Shown in pieces: positions 25,117 through 34,842 of a stretch of DNA of 64,000 nucleotides (the stretch's first letter is position 1; each line of letters starts with the position of its first letter). The notes beneath the pieces were generated by a model, which searched no databases, had not been told where the DNA came from, and saw only the letters and a list, made by a program, of their open reading frames with translations. The translations under genes were made by a program, and so were the position numbers. The DNA comes from Hafnia paralvei ATCC 29927 (GTDB taxonomy: Bacteria > Pseudomonadota > Gammaproteobacteria > Enterobacterales > Enterobacteriaceae): the NCBI RefSeq assembly GCF_001655005.1, contig NZ_LXET01000051.1:1-64000 (forward strand). The letters run 5' to 3'.

Positions 25117-27744
25117 TTACAGCTTATCGGCAACCCAAGCTTCGACGCCAGCCAGAGCCTGAGGTAATGCAGTAGCATCACTACCACCCGCCATCGCCAT
25201 ATCAGGACGTCCACCGCCCTTACCACCGACCTGCTGAGCAACCATACCGATCAGCTCGCCAGCTTTCACCTTATCAGTCAGATCCTTGGTCACACCTGCA
25301 ACCAAGCTCACTTTACCTTCCGCAGTCGTCGCCAGAACCACCACGCCTGAGCCAAGCTGGTTCTTCAGGTCATCGACCATGGTACGCAGCATTTTGGCTT
25401 CAACGTTGTCCAGTTGGCTCACTAACAGCTTCACGCCCTTAACATCAACGGCTTTGCTAGAAAGTGAAGCACTCTCCTGTGCAGCCTGCTGATCTTTAAG
25501 CTGCTGTAGCTCTTTTTCCAACTGACGTGTTTTATCCATCACTGCACGGATTTTTTCCGCGACGCTATGAGCATCGCTCTTCACTAACGATGCCGCTTCA
25601 CGCAAAGCATCAGCATCCTGATGCATAACGGCAATCGCACCTTCGCCAGTGACGGCTTCGATACGACGCACGCCAGCCGCAGTACCCGCTTCAGACGTGA
25701 TACGGAACAGGCCAATATCGCCGGTCTGACGCGCATGAGTACCGCCACAAAGCTCAGTTGAGAAATCACCCATACTCAGCACGCGAACGCTTTCATCGTA
25801 TTTCTCACCGAACAACGCCATAGCCCCCTTCGCTTTCGCGTCTTCGAGATCCATGATGTTAGTTTCGATTGGCAAATTACGACGAATTTGCGCGTTGACG
25901 ATATCTTCTACTTGACGAATTTGCTCAGGTTTCATCGCTTCAAAATGAGAGAAGTCGAAACGCAGGTTGCGATCGCTCACCAGAGAGCCTTTTTGCGAGA
26001 CATGATCGCCCAGTACCTGACGCAGCGCAGCGTGCAGCAAATGAGTCGCTGAGTGGTTCAAACGGATGCGACTACGACGAGCTTCATCGATAGTGGCCTC
26101 AACGCTATCTCCCACCTTCACAGAGCCCTGTGCAACTTTGCCCTGATGACCAATTGCTTGACCGTATTTTTGAGTGTCGGTCACAACAAAACTTACGCCC
26201 TGTGCAGTCAATTCGCCTTTATCGCCAACCTGACCGCCTGATTCTGCATAGAATGGCGTTTCGTTCAGAACAACTACGCCTTCTTCGCCTGCATTCAGAA
26301 CGTCAACGGCCTGACCATCGCGGAACAGTGCGGTAACGCTCGAATGCTGCTGGTTATGATCGTAACCAGAGAACTTAGAGGCACCATCGACACGGATCAT
26401 GCTGTTATAGTCAGCGCCAAAACCGCTAGACTCACGCGCACGACGACGTTGCTCTTCCATTGCACGCTCAAAGCCAATTTCATCCACTTTCAGATTACGC
26501 TCACGGCATACGTCAGCGGTCAAATCCAGAGGGAAACCATAGGTGTCATACAGACGGAAAGCCGTTTCTCCATCCAGCGTATCGCCGCTCAGTTTGGACA
26601 GTTCATCGTCCAACAGCGCCAAACCACGCTCCAGAGTACGAGCAAACTGCTCTTCCTCAGTTTTCAGAACCTGTTCAACCATTGACTGCTGGCGTTTCAA
26701 CTCATCGGCGGCTGGCCCCATCACTTCGATTAGCGGTGCAACCAGCTTGTAGAAGAAGGTCTCTTTTGCACCCACCATATTACCGTGGCGCACAGCGCGG
26801 CGGATGATACGACGTAGCACATAACCGCGGCCTTCGTTAGAAGGCAGTACGCCGTCAGAAACCAAGAACGCGCAGGAGCGAATATGGTCGGCAATGACGC
26901 GCAACGATTTGCTAGACAGATCGGTAGCACCGGTCACTTTTGCCGTAGCGGCAATCAGCGTGCGGAACAAGTCGATATCATAGTTGGAATTAACGTGTTG
27001 CAGCACAGCAGCAATACGCTCCAATCCCATGCCGGTATCAACTGACGGCTTAGGCAGTGGCAACATTGTGCCATCTGACTGGCGGTTGAACTGCATGAAG
27101 ACGATGTTCCAGATCTCAATGTAGCGATCGCCATCTTCTTCAGCGCTACCAGGAGGCCCACCCCAGATATGGTCACCGTGATCGTAGAAAATCTCAGTGC
27201 ATGGACCACAAGGACCGGTATCCCCCATCTGCCAGAAGTTATCTGAAGCAAACGGTGCGCCTTTGTTATCACCGATACGAATAATACGTTCGCGTGGAAC
27301 ACCCACTTCGTCAGCCCAGATATTGAAGGCTTCGTCGTCGGTTTCGTAAACGGTCACCCACAGTTTTTCTTTCGGCAAATTGAACCAGTTTTCACCGGTC
27401 AGCAATTCCCATGCAAACTGAATTGCATCATGCTTGAAATAATCGCCGAAGCTGAAGTTACCCAGCATTTCGAAGAAAGTATGGTGACGCGCGGTATACC
27501 CGACGTTTTCCAAATCGTTATGTTTACCACCCGCACGAACACAACGTTGAGACGTTGTCGCGCGGCTGTAGCTGCGTTTATCGATGCCGAGGAATACATC
27601 CTTGAATTGATTCATACCTGCGTTAGTGAACAACAACGTTGGGTCGTTGTTCGGAACCAGAGAGCTACTCTCTACTATCTGGTGCCCTTTACTATGGTAG
27701 AAATCGAGAAACGCTTGACGGATCTCAGCGGTACTCTTGCTCAT
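25117..27744 (-). CDS. alaS: AlaS, alanyl-tRNA synthetase
   Basis: Class II synthetase that charges tRNA-Ala and edits Ser/Gly mischarges. The 875 residues start with MSKSTAEIRQAFLDFYHSKG, include motif 2 TSQRCVRAGGKHNDLENVG, the editing-site HxxxH in HSATHLLHAAL near 564, the CGGTH zinc motif near 666, a coiled coil (about 700-760) and the C-Ala domain ending GGRPDMAMAGG. Length matches the family. Confidence 0.98.
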   Translation of the reverse strand: MSKSTAEIRQAFLDFYHSKGHQIVESSSLVPNNDPTLLFTNAGMNQFKDVFLGIDKRSYSRATTSQRCVRAGGKHNDLENVGYTARHHTFFEMLGNFSFGDYFKHDAIQFAWELLTGENWFNLPKEKLWVTVYETDDEAFNIWADEVGVPRERIIRIGDNKGAPFASDNFWQMGDTGPCGPCTEIFYDHGDHIWGGPPGSAEEDGDRYIEIWNIVFMQFNRQSDGTMLPLPKPSVDTGMGLERIAAVLQHVNSNYDIDLFRTLIAATAKVTGATDLSSKSLRVIADHIRSCAFLVSDGVLPSNEGRGYVLRRIIRRAVRHGNMVGAKETFFYKLVAPLIEVMGPAADELKRQQSMVEQVLKTEEEQFARTLERGLALLDDELSKLSGDTLDGETAFRLYDTYGFPLDLTADVCRERNLKVDEIGFERAMEEQRRRARESSGFGADYNSMIRVDGASKFSGYDHNQQHSSVTALFRDGQAVDVLNAGEEGVVVLNETPFYAESGGQVGDKGELTAQGVSFVVTDTQKYGQAIGHQGKVAQGSVKVGDSVEATIDEARRSRIRLNHSATHLLHAALRQVLGDHVSQKGSLVSDRNLRFDFSHFEAMKPEQIRQVEDIVNAQIRRNLPIETNIMDLEDAKAKGAMALFGEKYDESVRVLSMGDFSTELCGGTHARQTGDIGLFRITSEAGTAAGVRRIEAVTGEGAIAVMHQDADALREAASLVKSDAHSVAEKIRAVMDKTRQLEKELQQLKDQQAAQESASLSSKAVDVKGVKLLVSQLDNVEAKMLRTMVDDLKNQLGSGVVVLATTAEGKVSLVAGVTKDLTDKVKAGELIGMVAQQVGGKGGGRPDMAMAGGSDATALPQALAGVEAWVADKL

Positions 27745-27878
27745 AATTGTCCCGGAGTCAGGCTAAAAGAACTGTAGTGAACAGACCCTCTCGCAATTGA
27801 CTGCAAGTCGGTCGCACACAAACATAAAGTGGGAATAAGATAAATTTTCTTCACTGCGAAGTAAAATCCCGCGTGCAT

Positions 27879-28319
27879 TCAATCCGACAAATTGGAGAAA
27901 ACAGCGTAAATTTCTTCCTGAAAGAAGCCTCGGTACAATAAAAATCGCTGCACCTTTGCTTTTTCTTTCCATTCTTGGGGGAGAGTTTGACCAAACTTAC
28001 GATGCGCAGTTTGTTTCGCCAATGCACACCAGTCGATATCTGACGACGCAAAAGCATCATGGATAAGCTCGCGAGCAATACCTTTCATTCCTAGCTCTTG
28101 CTGAATTCTTTGTACTCCGTACCCTTTTTGGCTACGCATCACAAGATAACGTTCAGCAAAACGGCGATCGTCCAGCCAATGATGTTCGTGGCAATAGGCG
28201 ATAGCTTGTTCAACGTCTTCTTCAGAAACGTCTTGCGCCGCAAGTTTGCGGCGCAATTCAGTTTCGCTATGGTCACGTTGAGCAAGTAACCGCATCGCCC
28301 GATTCAGTGTTTCAGTCAC
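27879..28319 (-). CDS. recX: RecX, RecA regulator
   Basis: Binds in the groove of RecA filaments and limits their extension. The 146-residue three-helix-repeat protein has RAMRLLAQRDHSETELRRKL, AYCHEHHWLDDRRFAERYL and RSQKGYGVQRIQQELGMKGI. It is about 20 residues shorter than the E. coli protein, the difference lying mainly in the N-terminus and the first linker. It lies 66 bp after recA and probably depends on read-through from the recA promoter. Confidence 0.94.
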   Translation of the reverse strand: MTETLNRAMRLLAQRDHSETELRRKLAAQDVSEEDVEQAIAYCHEHHWLDDRRFAERYLVMRSQKGYGVQRIQQELGMKGIARELIHDAFASSDIDWCALAKQTAHRKFGQTLPQEWKEKAKVQRFLLYRGFFQEEIYAVFSNLSD

Positions 28320-28345
28320 TAATTCGTTCCTCGAAGCGGTTCTTT

Positions 28346-28364
28346 ATGCCGTTGAGTGCGGCAT
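28346..28364 (-). terminator. Weak hairpin between recA and recX
   Basis: ATGCCG/CGGCAT stem with a 7-nt loop and no good T run. It may be the partial terminator that limits recX expression in relatives. Confidence 0.4.
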
Positions 28365-28385
28365 ATTCTCTCAAACAACACGTGA

Positions 28386-29438
28386 TTATGCGTCGTCTTC
28401 CAGTAGCTCTTCATCAGCAGAAGGCTTGTGGTTAGCATTCTCTGCCGCTGCATGACTCAACAACAGTTCACGCAGTTTAGTATCTAACTCGGCACGAATT
28501 GCAGGGTTTTCCTGCAGGTACTTCATGGAGTTTGATTTACCCTGACCAATCTTGTCACCGTTGTAGGCATACCAAGCACCGGATTTATCTACCAGCTTGT
28601 GTTTAACGCCCAGATCGATCAGCTCGCTTTCTTTAGAGATACCAGCACCGTAAAGGATCTGGAACTCAGCCTGACGGAATGGAGGTGCTACCTTGTTTTT
28701 TACCACTTTCACACGGGTTTCATTACCCACAACTTCATCGCCGTCTTTAATCGCGCCGATACGACGGATATCCAAACGAACAGAAGAGTAAAACTTCAGT
28801 GCATTACCACCAGTGGTAGTTTCTGGGTTACCGAACATCACACCGATCTTCATACGGATCTGGTTGATGAAAATCACCAAGCAGTTTGCATTCTTGATGT
28901 TAGCGGTCAGTTTACGCAGCGCCTGAGACATCAAACGCGCCTGCAAACCAACGTGAGAGTCGCCCATCTCGCCTTCGATTTCTGCTTTAGGCGTCAGCGC
29001 AGCTACGGAGTCAACGACGATGACATCAACCGCGCCAGAACGAACCAGAGCGTCACAAATTTCTAACGCTTGCTCACCGGTATCTGGCTGAGAGATCAGA
29101 AGATCGTCTACTTGAACCCCTAATTTGCCTGCGTAGATTGGGTCTAACGCATGCTCGGCATCGATAAACGCACAGGTTTTACCGGCAGCCTGAGCGCTAG
29201 CGATCACAGACAGAGTCAGCGTCGTTTTACCGGAGGATTCTGGCCCAAAGATTTCAACCACACGCCCCATCGGCAAACCGCCAATGCCCAGAGCAACGTC
29301 CAGACTCAGAGAACCTGTAGATACAGAATCAATATCCAACGTCTGGGTATCACCAAGACGCATAATAGAACCTTTACCAAACTGCTTTTCAATCTGGCCT
29401 AACGCAGCGGCTAGAGCCCTTTGTTTGTTCTCGTCCAT
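28386..29438 (-). CDS. recA: RecA recombinase
   Basis: ATP-dependent strand-exchange protein and LexA co-protease. The 350 residues carry Walker A GPESSGKT near 66, VVDSVAALTPKAEIEGEMGD, loop 2 QIRMKIGVMFGNPETTTGGNAL, and an acidic C-terminal tail (ELLEDDA). GGAG lies 6 nt before the ATG. Transcription is SOS-controlled through the LexA box placed exactly between the promoter hexamers. Confidence 0.99.
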   Translation of the reverse strand: MDENKQRALAAALGQIEKQFGKGSIMRLGDTQTLDIDSVSTGSLSLDVALGIGGLPMGRVVEIFGPESSGKTTLTLSVIASAQAAGKTCAFIDAEHALDPIYAGKLGVQVDDLLISQPDTGEQALEICDALVRSGAVDVIVVDSVAALTPKAEIEGEMGDSHVGLQARLMSQALRKLTANIKNANCLVIFINQIRMKIGVMFGNPETTTGGNALKFYSSVRLDIRRIGAIKDGDEVVGNETRVKVVKNKVAPPFRQAEFQILYGAGISKESELIDLGVKHKLVDKSGAWYAYNGDKIGQGKSNSMKYLQENPAIRAELDTKLRELLLSHAAAENANHKPSADEELLEDDA

Positions 29439-29476
29439 CTGTTACTCCATGCATAGCGAACCTGAAATTGGTGTTG

Positions 29477-29504
29477 ATTATACTGTATAGTCATACAGTA
29501 TCAA
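29477..29504 (-). promoter_or_regulatory. recA promoter
   Basis: TTGATA and TATAAT are separated by 16 bp, and that spacer is the LexA operator. Confidence 0.93.
29483..29498 (-). promoter_or_regulatory. LexA box (SOS operator) of recA
   Basis: CTGTATGACTATACAG on the minus strand fits the CTGT-N8-ACAG consensus and overlies the promoter spacer, so LexA binding would block RNA polymerase. Confidence 0.95.
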
Positions 29505-29510
29505 GTGTGA

Positions 29511-29999
29511 TTAAAGAAATTTTTCAATTAACACACGAAGAGCAAACTCTGCCGCCAGCTGACGTACTTGTAAACGTCCCCCAGGGAAATATTGACGAAT
29601 AGCATAAGCGCGCCCGTCTTTAGCCGCAAAACCGAACCAAACGGTTCCCACAGGCTTAGCCACCGAACCACCGTCAGGGCCCGCAATTCCGCTGACAGAA
29701 ACAGCAAAGTCGGCATGGGCCACTTTCAATGCCCCCTGCGCCATCTCATTCACCACGGCCTCACTGACCGCACCATAAAGCTGTAATGATTCATGAGTGA
29801 CGCCCAGCATCTCGTGCTTAGCCTCATTACTGTAGGTGACGTAACCGCGCTCAAAATAGGAAGAACTGCCGCTGATATCCGTAATCGCTTTGGCGATTAA
29901 TCCGCCGGTACAAGACTCGGCGCAGGTCAACGTAGCACCGATTCCCTTTAGGCGCTCCCCCAGCGTCACGCTCAATTCAAGTAACACATCGTCCGTCAT
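29511..29999 (-). CDS. pncC: PncC (YgaD), nicotinamide-nucleotide amidase
   Basis: CinA C-terminal domain enzyme that deamidates NMN to nicotinic acid mononucleotide for NAD recycling. The 162-residue protein has the TCAESCTGGLIAKAITDISG active-site stretch, with the catalytic Ser near 31, and VSGIAGPDGGSVAKPVGTVW. It is the stand-alone form without the CinA N-terminal domain. Located directly upstream of recA. Confidence 0.95.
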   Translation of the reverse strand: MTDDVLLELSVTLGERLKGIGATLTCAESCTGGLIAKAITDISGSSSYFERGYVTYSNEAKHEMLGVTHESLQLYGAVSEAVVNEMAQGALKVAHADFAVSVSGIAGPDGGSVAKPVGTVWFGFAAKDGRAYAIRQYFPGGRLQVRQLAAEFALRVLIEKFL

Positions 30000-30128
30000 G
30001 TATTATTCCTTTGTACGGTGAGAATCGGTTTTTGATGTTAGCACTTTCCTTCAAACAATGTGCTCAGATGTGCGGTGGGGAAAACTGAAAATGCGTAGAG
30101 GATTCCATTTACCAATAATAAGAAAATA

Positions 30129-30156
30129 TTGCCTCCTCCATTAGAGGAGAAGGCAA
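30129..30156 (-). terminator. Terminator of the RND efflux operon
   Basis: TTGCCTTCTCCTC pairs with GAGGAGGCAA on the minus strand around a short loop, followed by a T-rich stretch. Confidence 0.75.
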
Positions 30157-30187
30157 TTCATTGAAAACCAGAAACACGATGAGATCG

Positions 30188-33100
30188 CTAAGATCGTCTG
30201 GCAAACCGACGCTCTATGACCACAAAGAAGACCGGAACTAAGAAAATCGTTAGCGCAGTGGCTGAGATCATCCCGCCAATAACTCCGGTCCCCACAGCAT
30301 TTTGTGCCGCTGAGCCCGCTCCCGTGCTTATCGCCATCGGTAAAACCCCAAGGATAAAGGCCAGTGACGTCATCAGTATTGGACGTAAGCGCATACGCAC
30401 CGCTTCAAGCGTTGCCTCATGAACATTTTTGCCTTCCCTGTCGATAAGATCTTTGGCGAATTCAACGATCAAAATCGCGTTTTTCACCGATAAACCAATC
30501 GTTGTCAGTAAACCGACTTGGAAATAGACGTCGTTATTCATACTGCGTAGTGTGACGGCTAAAAGCGCGCCAATAATTCCCAGCGGCACCACCAACATCA
30601 CCGAGAACGGAATCGACCAGCTTTCATAAAGCGCGGCCAGACTCAGGAACACGACCACCAGTGAAATCGCATACAGCGCAGGAGCTTGATTTCCCGATAG
30701 TCTTTCCTGATAGGACATTCCAGTCCAATCATAGCCCACCCCGTTCGGCAGTTTTGCAGCTAGCGCCTCCATCATCGCCATGGCCTCACCGCTGCTTTTA
30801 CCACGGGTCGCTTCGCCAAGAATCTCCATTGACGGCAAACCGTTATAGCGTTCCAATCGTGGAGAACCATACTCCCAATGAGCAGACGCAAAAGAGGAGA
30901 ACGGTACCATCTGGCCAGACGCGCTGCGTACATACCAGCTATCGATATTTTCCGGCAGCATGCGATAAGGCGCCTGAGCCTGCACATAAACCTTCTTTAC
31001 CCGCTCATTATCAATAAAGTCATTCACATAGGTGCCGCCAAAGGCCGATGACAGCGTTTGATTAATATCTGCCAACGAAACACCCTGCGCTAAAGCTTTT
31101 TCCTGATCAATAGTCACTTTAAATTGCGGCGTATCCTCCATACCGTTAGGACGAACACCGGTGAGCATTTCAGGATGCTGCGCAGCCATGCCCAGCAGTT
31201 CATTACGAGCTTCAGTCAGTTTTTCATGCCCTAAATTGCCCTGATCGATCAGTTCAAAATCAAAACCGGTAGAAGTGCCAAGTCCAGAAATAGCCGGCAG
31301 ATTAAAAGGAAATACCAGCGCATCCTTTATCTGACCAAAAGCCACAGCCGCACGGGCGAGAATTGCCGTCACCCGATTCTCTTCGCCTTGACGCTCACTC
31401 CAAGGCTTAAGGCTGACAAAAGCTAAACCGTTATTTTGCCCCTGCCCACTGAAGCCAAAGCCACTAACCGTAAACACCGACTCCACGTCTCGCTGCTCTT
31501 TCTTTAGGAAATAATCGGTCACCTGCGCCAGCACCTTATCAGTTCGCTGCTGAGTCGCCCCTGCGGGCAACTGCACCGATGTCAACGCAATACCTTGATC
31601 CTCTTCAGGAATAAATCCGGTTGGCAGTTGAATGAAGAGCACGCCCATCCCCACCACGACCAAGAGGTAAATCGCCATATAGCGGCCGGTTTTCACCAGC
31701 ATATGGTCAACACTATCGGTGTAGTGATGGGTAAATTTATTGAACAGGCGGTTAAACCAGCCAAAGAACCCGCCTTTGTTGTGTGAGGTTCCAGGGGTAA
31801 CCGGCTTAAGAATAGTGGCACACAGCGCCGGAGTTAAAATAATCGCCACGAGAATCGACAACACCATCGCCGAAACAATCGTGACAGAGAATTGACGGTA
31901 AATTGCACCGGTTGCACCACCGAAAAAGGCCATCGGAACAAATACGGCTGACAAAACCAAAGCAATACCCACGAGAGCACTTTGAATTTGAACCATCGAT
32001 TTCTTGGTCGCTTCTTTGGCAGAGAGCCCCTCTTCTTCCAGCACACGCTCAACGTTTTCGACAACAACGATAGCGTCATCCACCAGCAGACCAATGGCCA
32101 ACACCATTGCAAACATCGTCAAGGTATTGATCGAATAACCAAACACATCAAGAATGGCGAAAGTCCCGAGCAACACCACCGGCACCGCAATGGTAGGAAT
32201 AAGCGTTGCGCGTAGATTTTGCAAAAACAGATACATCACTAAAAAGACTAAAACCACCGCTTCCAATAATGTTTTAACCACTTCATTGATGGAAATTTTC
32301 ACGAAAGGCGTTGTATCGTAGGGATACACCACTTTCAGCCCCTGCGGGAAAAAAGGCTGCAGCTTCACTAATTCAGCCTTGATATTATTCGCCACATCCA
32401 GCGCATTCGCGCCGGTCGCAAGCTTAATCCCCAGCCCAGCCGCCGGTTTACCATTAAAGCGAGCCTGCGTGCTGTAGTTTTCACTCCCTAGCTCAACTTT
32501 TGCCACATCACGTAATAGCACCCGTGAGCCATCTGGCTGAACCTTAAGCAAAATCTTGCCAAATTCCTGCGGCGATTGAAGGCGAGTTTGCGCGATAATA
32601 GAGGCATTCAGCTCCTGTCCTGCAACCGCGGGCATCCCACCCAACTGCCCAGCGGCAATCTGATTGTTTTGTACTTTGATTTGATCAATGACATCCAAGG
32701 GCGTTAGGTGAAAGTTATTCAGCTTATGTGGGTCGAGCCAAATACGCATCGCATACTGAGAACCAAACAGTTGCACGTCTCCGACCCCTTCAGTACGGCT
32801 GAGTGGGTCTTGAATATTAGAAGCGACATAGTCAGCGATATCAGACTGAGACATGGTGTTATCTTCAGAAATAAATCCGGCAACCATTAAAAAACTGCTG
32901 CTAGATTTTTCAACGCTAATCCCCTGCTGCTGGACTTCTTGAGGCAAAAGTGGCATTGCTAACTGAAGCTTGTTTTGCACCTGAACCTGAGCAATATCAG
33001 GGTCAGTTCCTGATTGGAAAGTCAGCGTCACCGACGCGCTACCGGAAGAGTCGCTCGTCGATGACATATACATCAGATTATCAATCCCGTTCATATTCTG

Positions 33101-33298
33101 TTCGATAATCTGCGTCACCGAATTCTGCACGGTTTTAGCATCCGCGCCGGGATAGTTAGCCGAAATCACCACCGATGGCGGCGCAATAGTGGGGTATTGT
33201 GCAACGGGAAGATTCCAAATGGCGAGTGCCCCAGCCATCATCAAAATAATGGCAATGACCCAGGCGAAAATTGGCCTATCTATAAAAAACTTAGCCAT
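30188..33298 (-). CDS. RND multidrug efflux pump, AcrB/AcrF/MdtF-like inner-membrane subunit
   Basis: Proton-driven trimeric exporter of the HAE-1 family. The 1036 residues start with FIDRPIFAWVIAIILMMAG, carry the proton-relay Asp pair in GLLVDDAIVVVENVER near 407, the relay Lys in GLSVKNAILIVEF near 938, two large periplasmic porter loops, and 12 spans. Sequence seems nearest AcrB/AcrF by memory, with MdtF close. It follows its adaptor gene by 66 bp and no TolC-type gene is present, so it presumably uses the chromosomal TolC. In E. coli nothing like this lies between pncC and mltB. Confidence 0.93.
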   Translation of the reverse strand: MAKFFIDRPIFAWVIAIILMMAGALAIWNLPVAQYPTIAPPSVVISANYPGADAKTVQNSVTQIIEQNMNGIDNLMYMSSTSDSSGSASVTLTFQSGTDPDIAQVQVQNKLQLAMPLLPQEVQQQGISVEKSSSSFLMVAGFISEDNTMSQSDIADYVASNIQDPLSRTEGVGDVQLFGSQYAMRIWLDPHKLNNFHLTPLDVIDQIKVQNNQIAAGQLGGMPAVAGQELNASIIAQTRLQSPQEFGKILLKVQPDGSRVLLRDVAKVELGSENYSTQARFNGKPAAGLGIKLATGANALDVANNIKAELVKLQPFFPQGLKVVYPYDTTPFVKISINEVVKTLLEAVVLVFLVMYLFLQNLRATLIPTIAVPVVLLGTFAILDVFGYSINTLTMFAMVLAIGLLVDDAIVVVENVERVLEEEGLSAKEATKKSMVQIQSALVGIALVLSAVFVPMAFFGGATGAIYRQFSVTIVSAMVLSILVAIILTPALCATILKPVTPGTSHNKGGFFGWFNRLFNKFTHHYTDSVDHMLVKTGRYMAIYLLVVVGMGVLFIQLPTGFIPEEDQGIALTSVQLPAGATQQRTDKVLAQVTDYFLKKEQRDVESVFTVSGFGFSGQGQNNGLAFVSLKPWSERQGEENRVTAILARAAVAFGQIKDALVFPFNLPAISGLGTSTGFDFELIDQGNLGHEKLTEARNELLGMAAQHPEMLTGVRPNGMEDTPQFKVTIDQEKALAQGVSLADINQTLSSAFGGTYVNDFIDNERVKKVYVQAQAPYRMLPENIDSWYVRSASGQMVPFSSFASAHWEYGSPRLERYNGLPSMEILGEATRGKSSGEAMAMMEALAAKLPNGVGYDWTGMSYQERLSGNQAPALYAISLVVVFLSLAALYESWSIPFSVMLVVPLGIIGALLAVTLRSMNNDVYFQVGLLTTIGLSVKNAILIVEFAKDLIDREGKNVHEATLEAVRMRLRPILMTSLAFILGVLPMAISTGAGSAAQNAVGTGVIGGMISATALTIFLVPVFFVVIERRFARRS

Positions 33299-33364
33299 CT
33301 GCTAACTGGCTCCTTATTAAAAACGGATGAGTGCGGTCGGAAGCGAAAAACGTCTTCTCGTGAT

Positions 33365-34552
33365 TTACTGATGGCTTTCGCCCCATGTATCAGACAAATG
33401 TGCTTCCTGAGCCACCACTTGCATACCCAGTCGGATCCGCTGCAAACCACTCACAATCACCCTATCGCCTGCGCTTAATCCTCCAGTCACCAACCAATGA
33501 CTCCCGATAGCCTGTGCAGCATTCACAATTTTGTTTTCGACCCTATCGTCAACGCCCACCACCAGAACCGTCGCCTCTCCGCGCGCATTGCGAGTCAGAC
33601 CCTGCTGAGGGACCAATAACGCATGCGGGCGGACGCCTTCATCCAAACGAGCGCGCACAAACATACCAGGCAAGAGATCACCATGGGGATTAGGGAATAC
33701 GGCACGGAGAGTCAGAGACCCCGTACTTTCATCAACGGTGACATCTGAAAACTCAAGGGTTCCAGTAAGTGGATACGTTTTACCGTTGGCCAGAAGCAAC
33801 GTGACGCTCGCTTTGCCATCCGTTTGTGCCAATGAGCCACTGGCCAACTCTTGTTTCAGGCGTAAGAAATCATTGCTGGACTGAGTGACGTCAACGTAAA
33901 TAGGATCCAACTGTTGAATCACCGCTAACGCTTGGCTTTGATCCGGCGTAACAAGTGCCCCTTCGGTTACGCGAGAGCCACCGATACGTCCAGAAATGGG
34001 CGCAATCACCTTGGTGTAAGCCAAGTTAATACGAGCTAGTTCCAACGCAGCCTGAGCGGCGGTTACCGTCGCATTCGCTTGGCGCATATCAGCGACTGCA
34101 CTATCCAACTGTTGCTGACTGATATATTTTTTCGCCCACAGAGAACGGTCACGGTTAGCCGTTAACTGTGCAATATGTGCAGCGGCCTTTGCCTGCGCTA
34201 AATCGGCGGCGGCGCTATCATAGCTAGCGTGATAAGGCGCAGGATCGAGCTGATACAACGACGCCCCTGCGGTAATATTGCTTCCTTCAACAAAATGGCG
34301 TTTAAGAATAATGCCGCCCACCTGTGGCCTGACCTCTGCCACACGGAATGCTTCCGTTCGACCGGGAAGTTCAGTGGTTATCTGTAACGGCGCGTCTTTC
34401 AGCGTCACCACCCCGACGGTGGGCCTTTCGGGCAATACAGCGGTCTTATTATCATCACGACAGCCAGCAAGCAGGAAACCCGCTGAAAGCGCCAAAATAA
34501 AAGCATAACGAGAGGTACAGATCGACCTGACAAATAGAGATTTGATAAACAT
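33365..34552 (-). CDS. RND efflux periplasmic adaptor lipoprotein (AcrA/AcrE/MdtE-like)
   Basis: Membrane fusion protein that links the inner-membrane pump to TolC. A lipoprotein signal ends LLAGC (Cys near residue 31); the mature protein has lipoyl halves (AEVRPQVGGIILKRHFVEGS and TKVIAPISGRIGGSRVTEGA), an alpha-hairpin (about 105-170), beta-barrel and membrane-proximal domain (LLPGMFVRARLDEG). 395 residues is family length. It starts the two-gene pump operon; a GadX-like regulator lies 290 bp upstream on the same strand. Confidence 0.93.
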   Translation of the reverse strand: MFIKSLFVRSICTSRYAFILALSAGFLLAGCRDDNKTAVLPERPTVGVVTLKDAPLQITTELPGRTEAFRVAEVRPQVGGIILKRHFVEGSNITAGASLYQLDPAPYHASYDSAAADLAQAKAAAHIAQLTANRDRSLWAKKYISQQQLDSAVADMRQANATVTAAQAALELARINLAYTKVIAPISGRIGGSRVTEGALVTPDQSQALAVIQQLDPIYVDVTQSSNDFLRLKQELASGSLAQTDGKASVTLLLANGKTYPLTGTLEFSDVTVDESTGSLTLRAVFPNPHGDLLPGMFVRARLDEGVRPHALLVPQQGLTRNARGEATVLVVGVDDRVENKIVNAAQAIGSHWLVTGGLSAGDRVIVSGLQRIRLGMQVVAQEAHLSDTWGESHQ

Positions 34553-34842
34553 CGCGAACGCTCAACTGGATGAATGTTGATAGGTACCAACAAAGATAAA
34601 TACGTGAATAAAAAAACCACTCGTCTCATTGGATAAATTAAGAATTAATGAAAAGTTATTATAATTTAATCATGATGAAACAATGCAGGTAACAGACCTT
34701 AATATTTAGGTATTAGACATTATTGAAAAACATCCAGCGCGTTATTTACATTCAATATAAAAATAGAGAATCCCTTCGATAAACAGACATAGATTTACAA
34801 TCAAAGGGATGAATAATTATCGTTAAAAATTAGCTTAAGTGA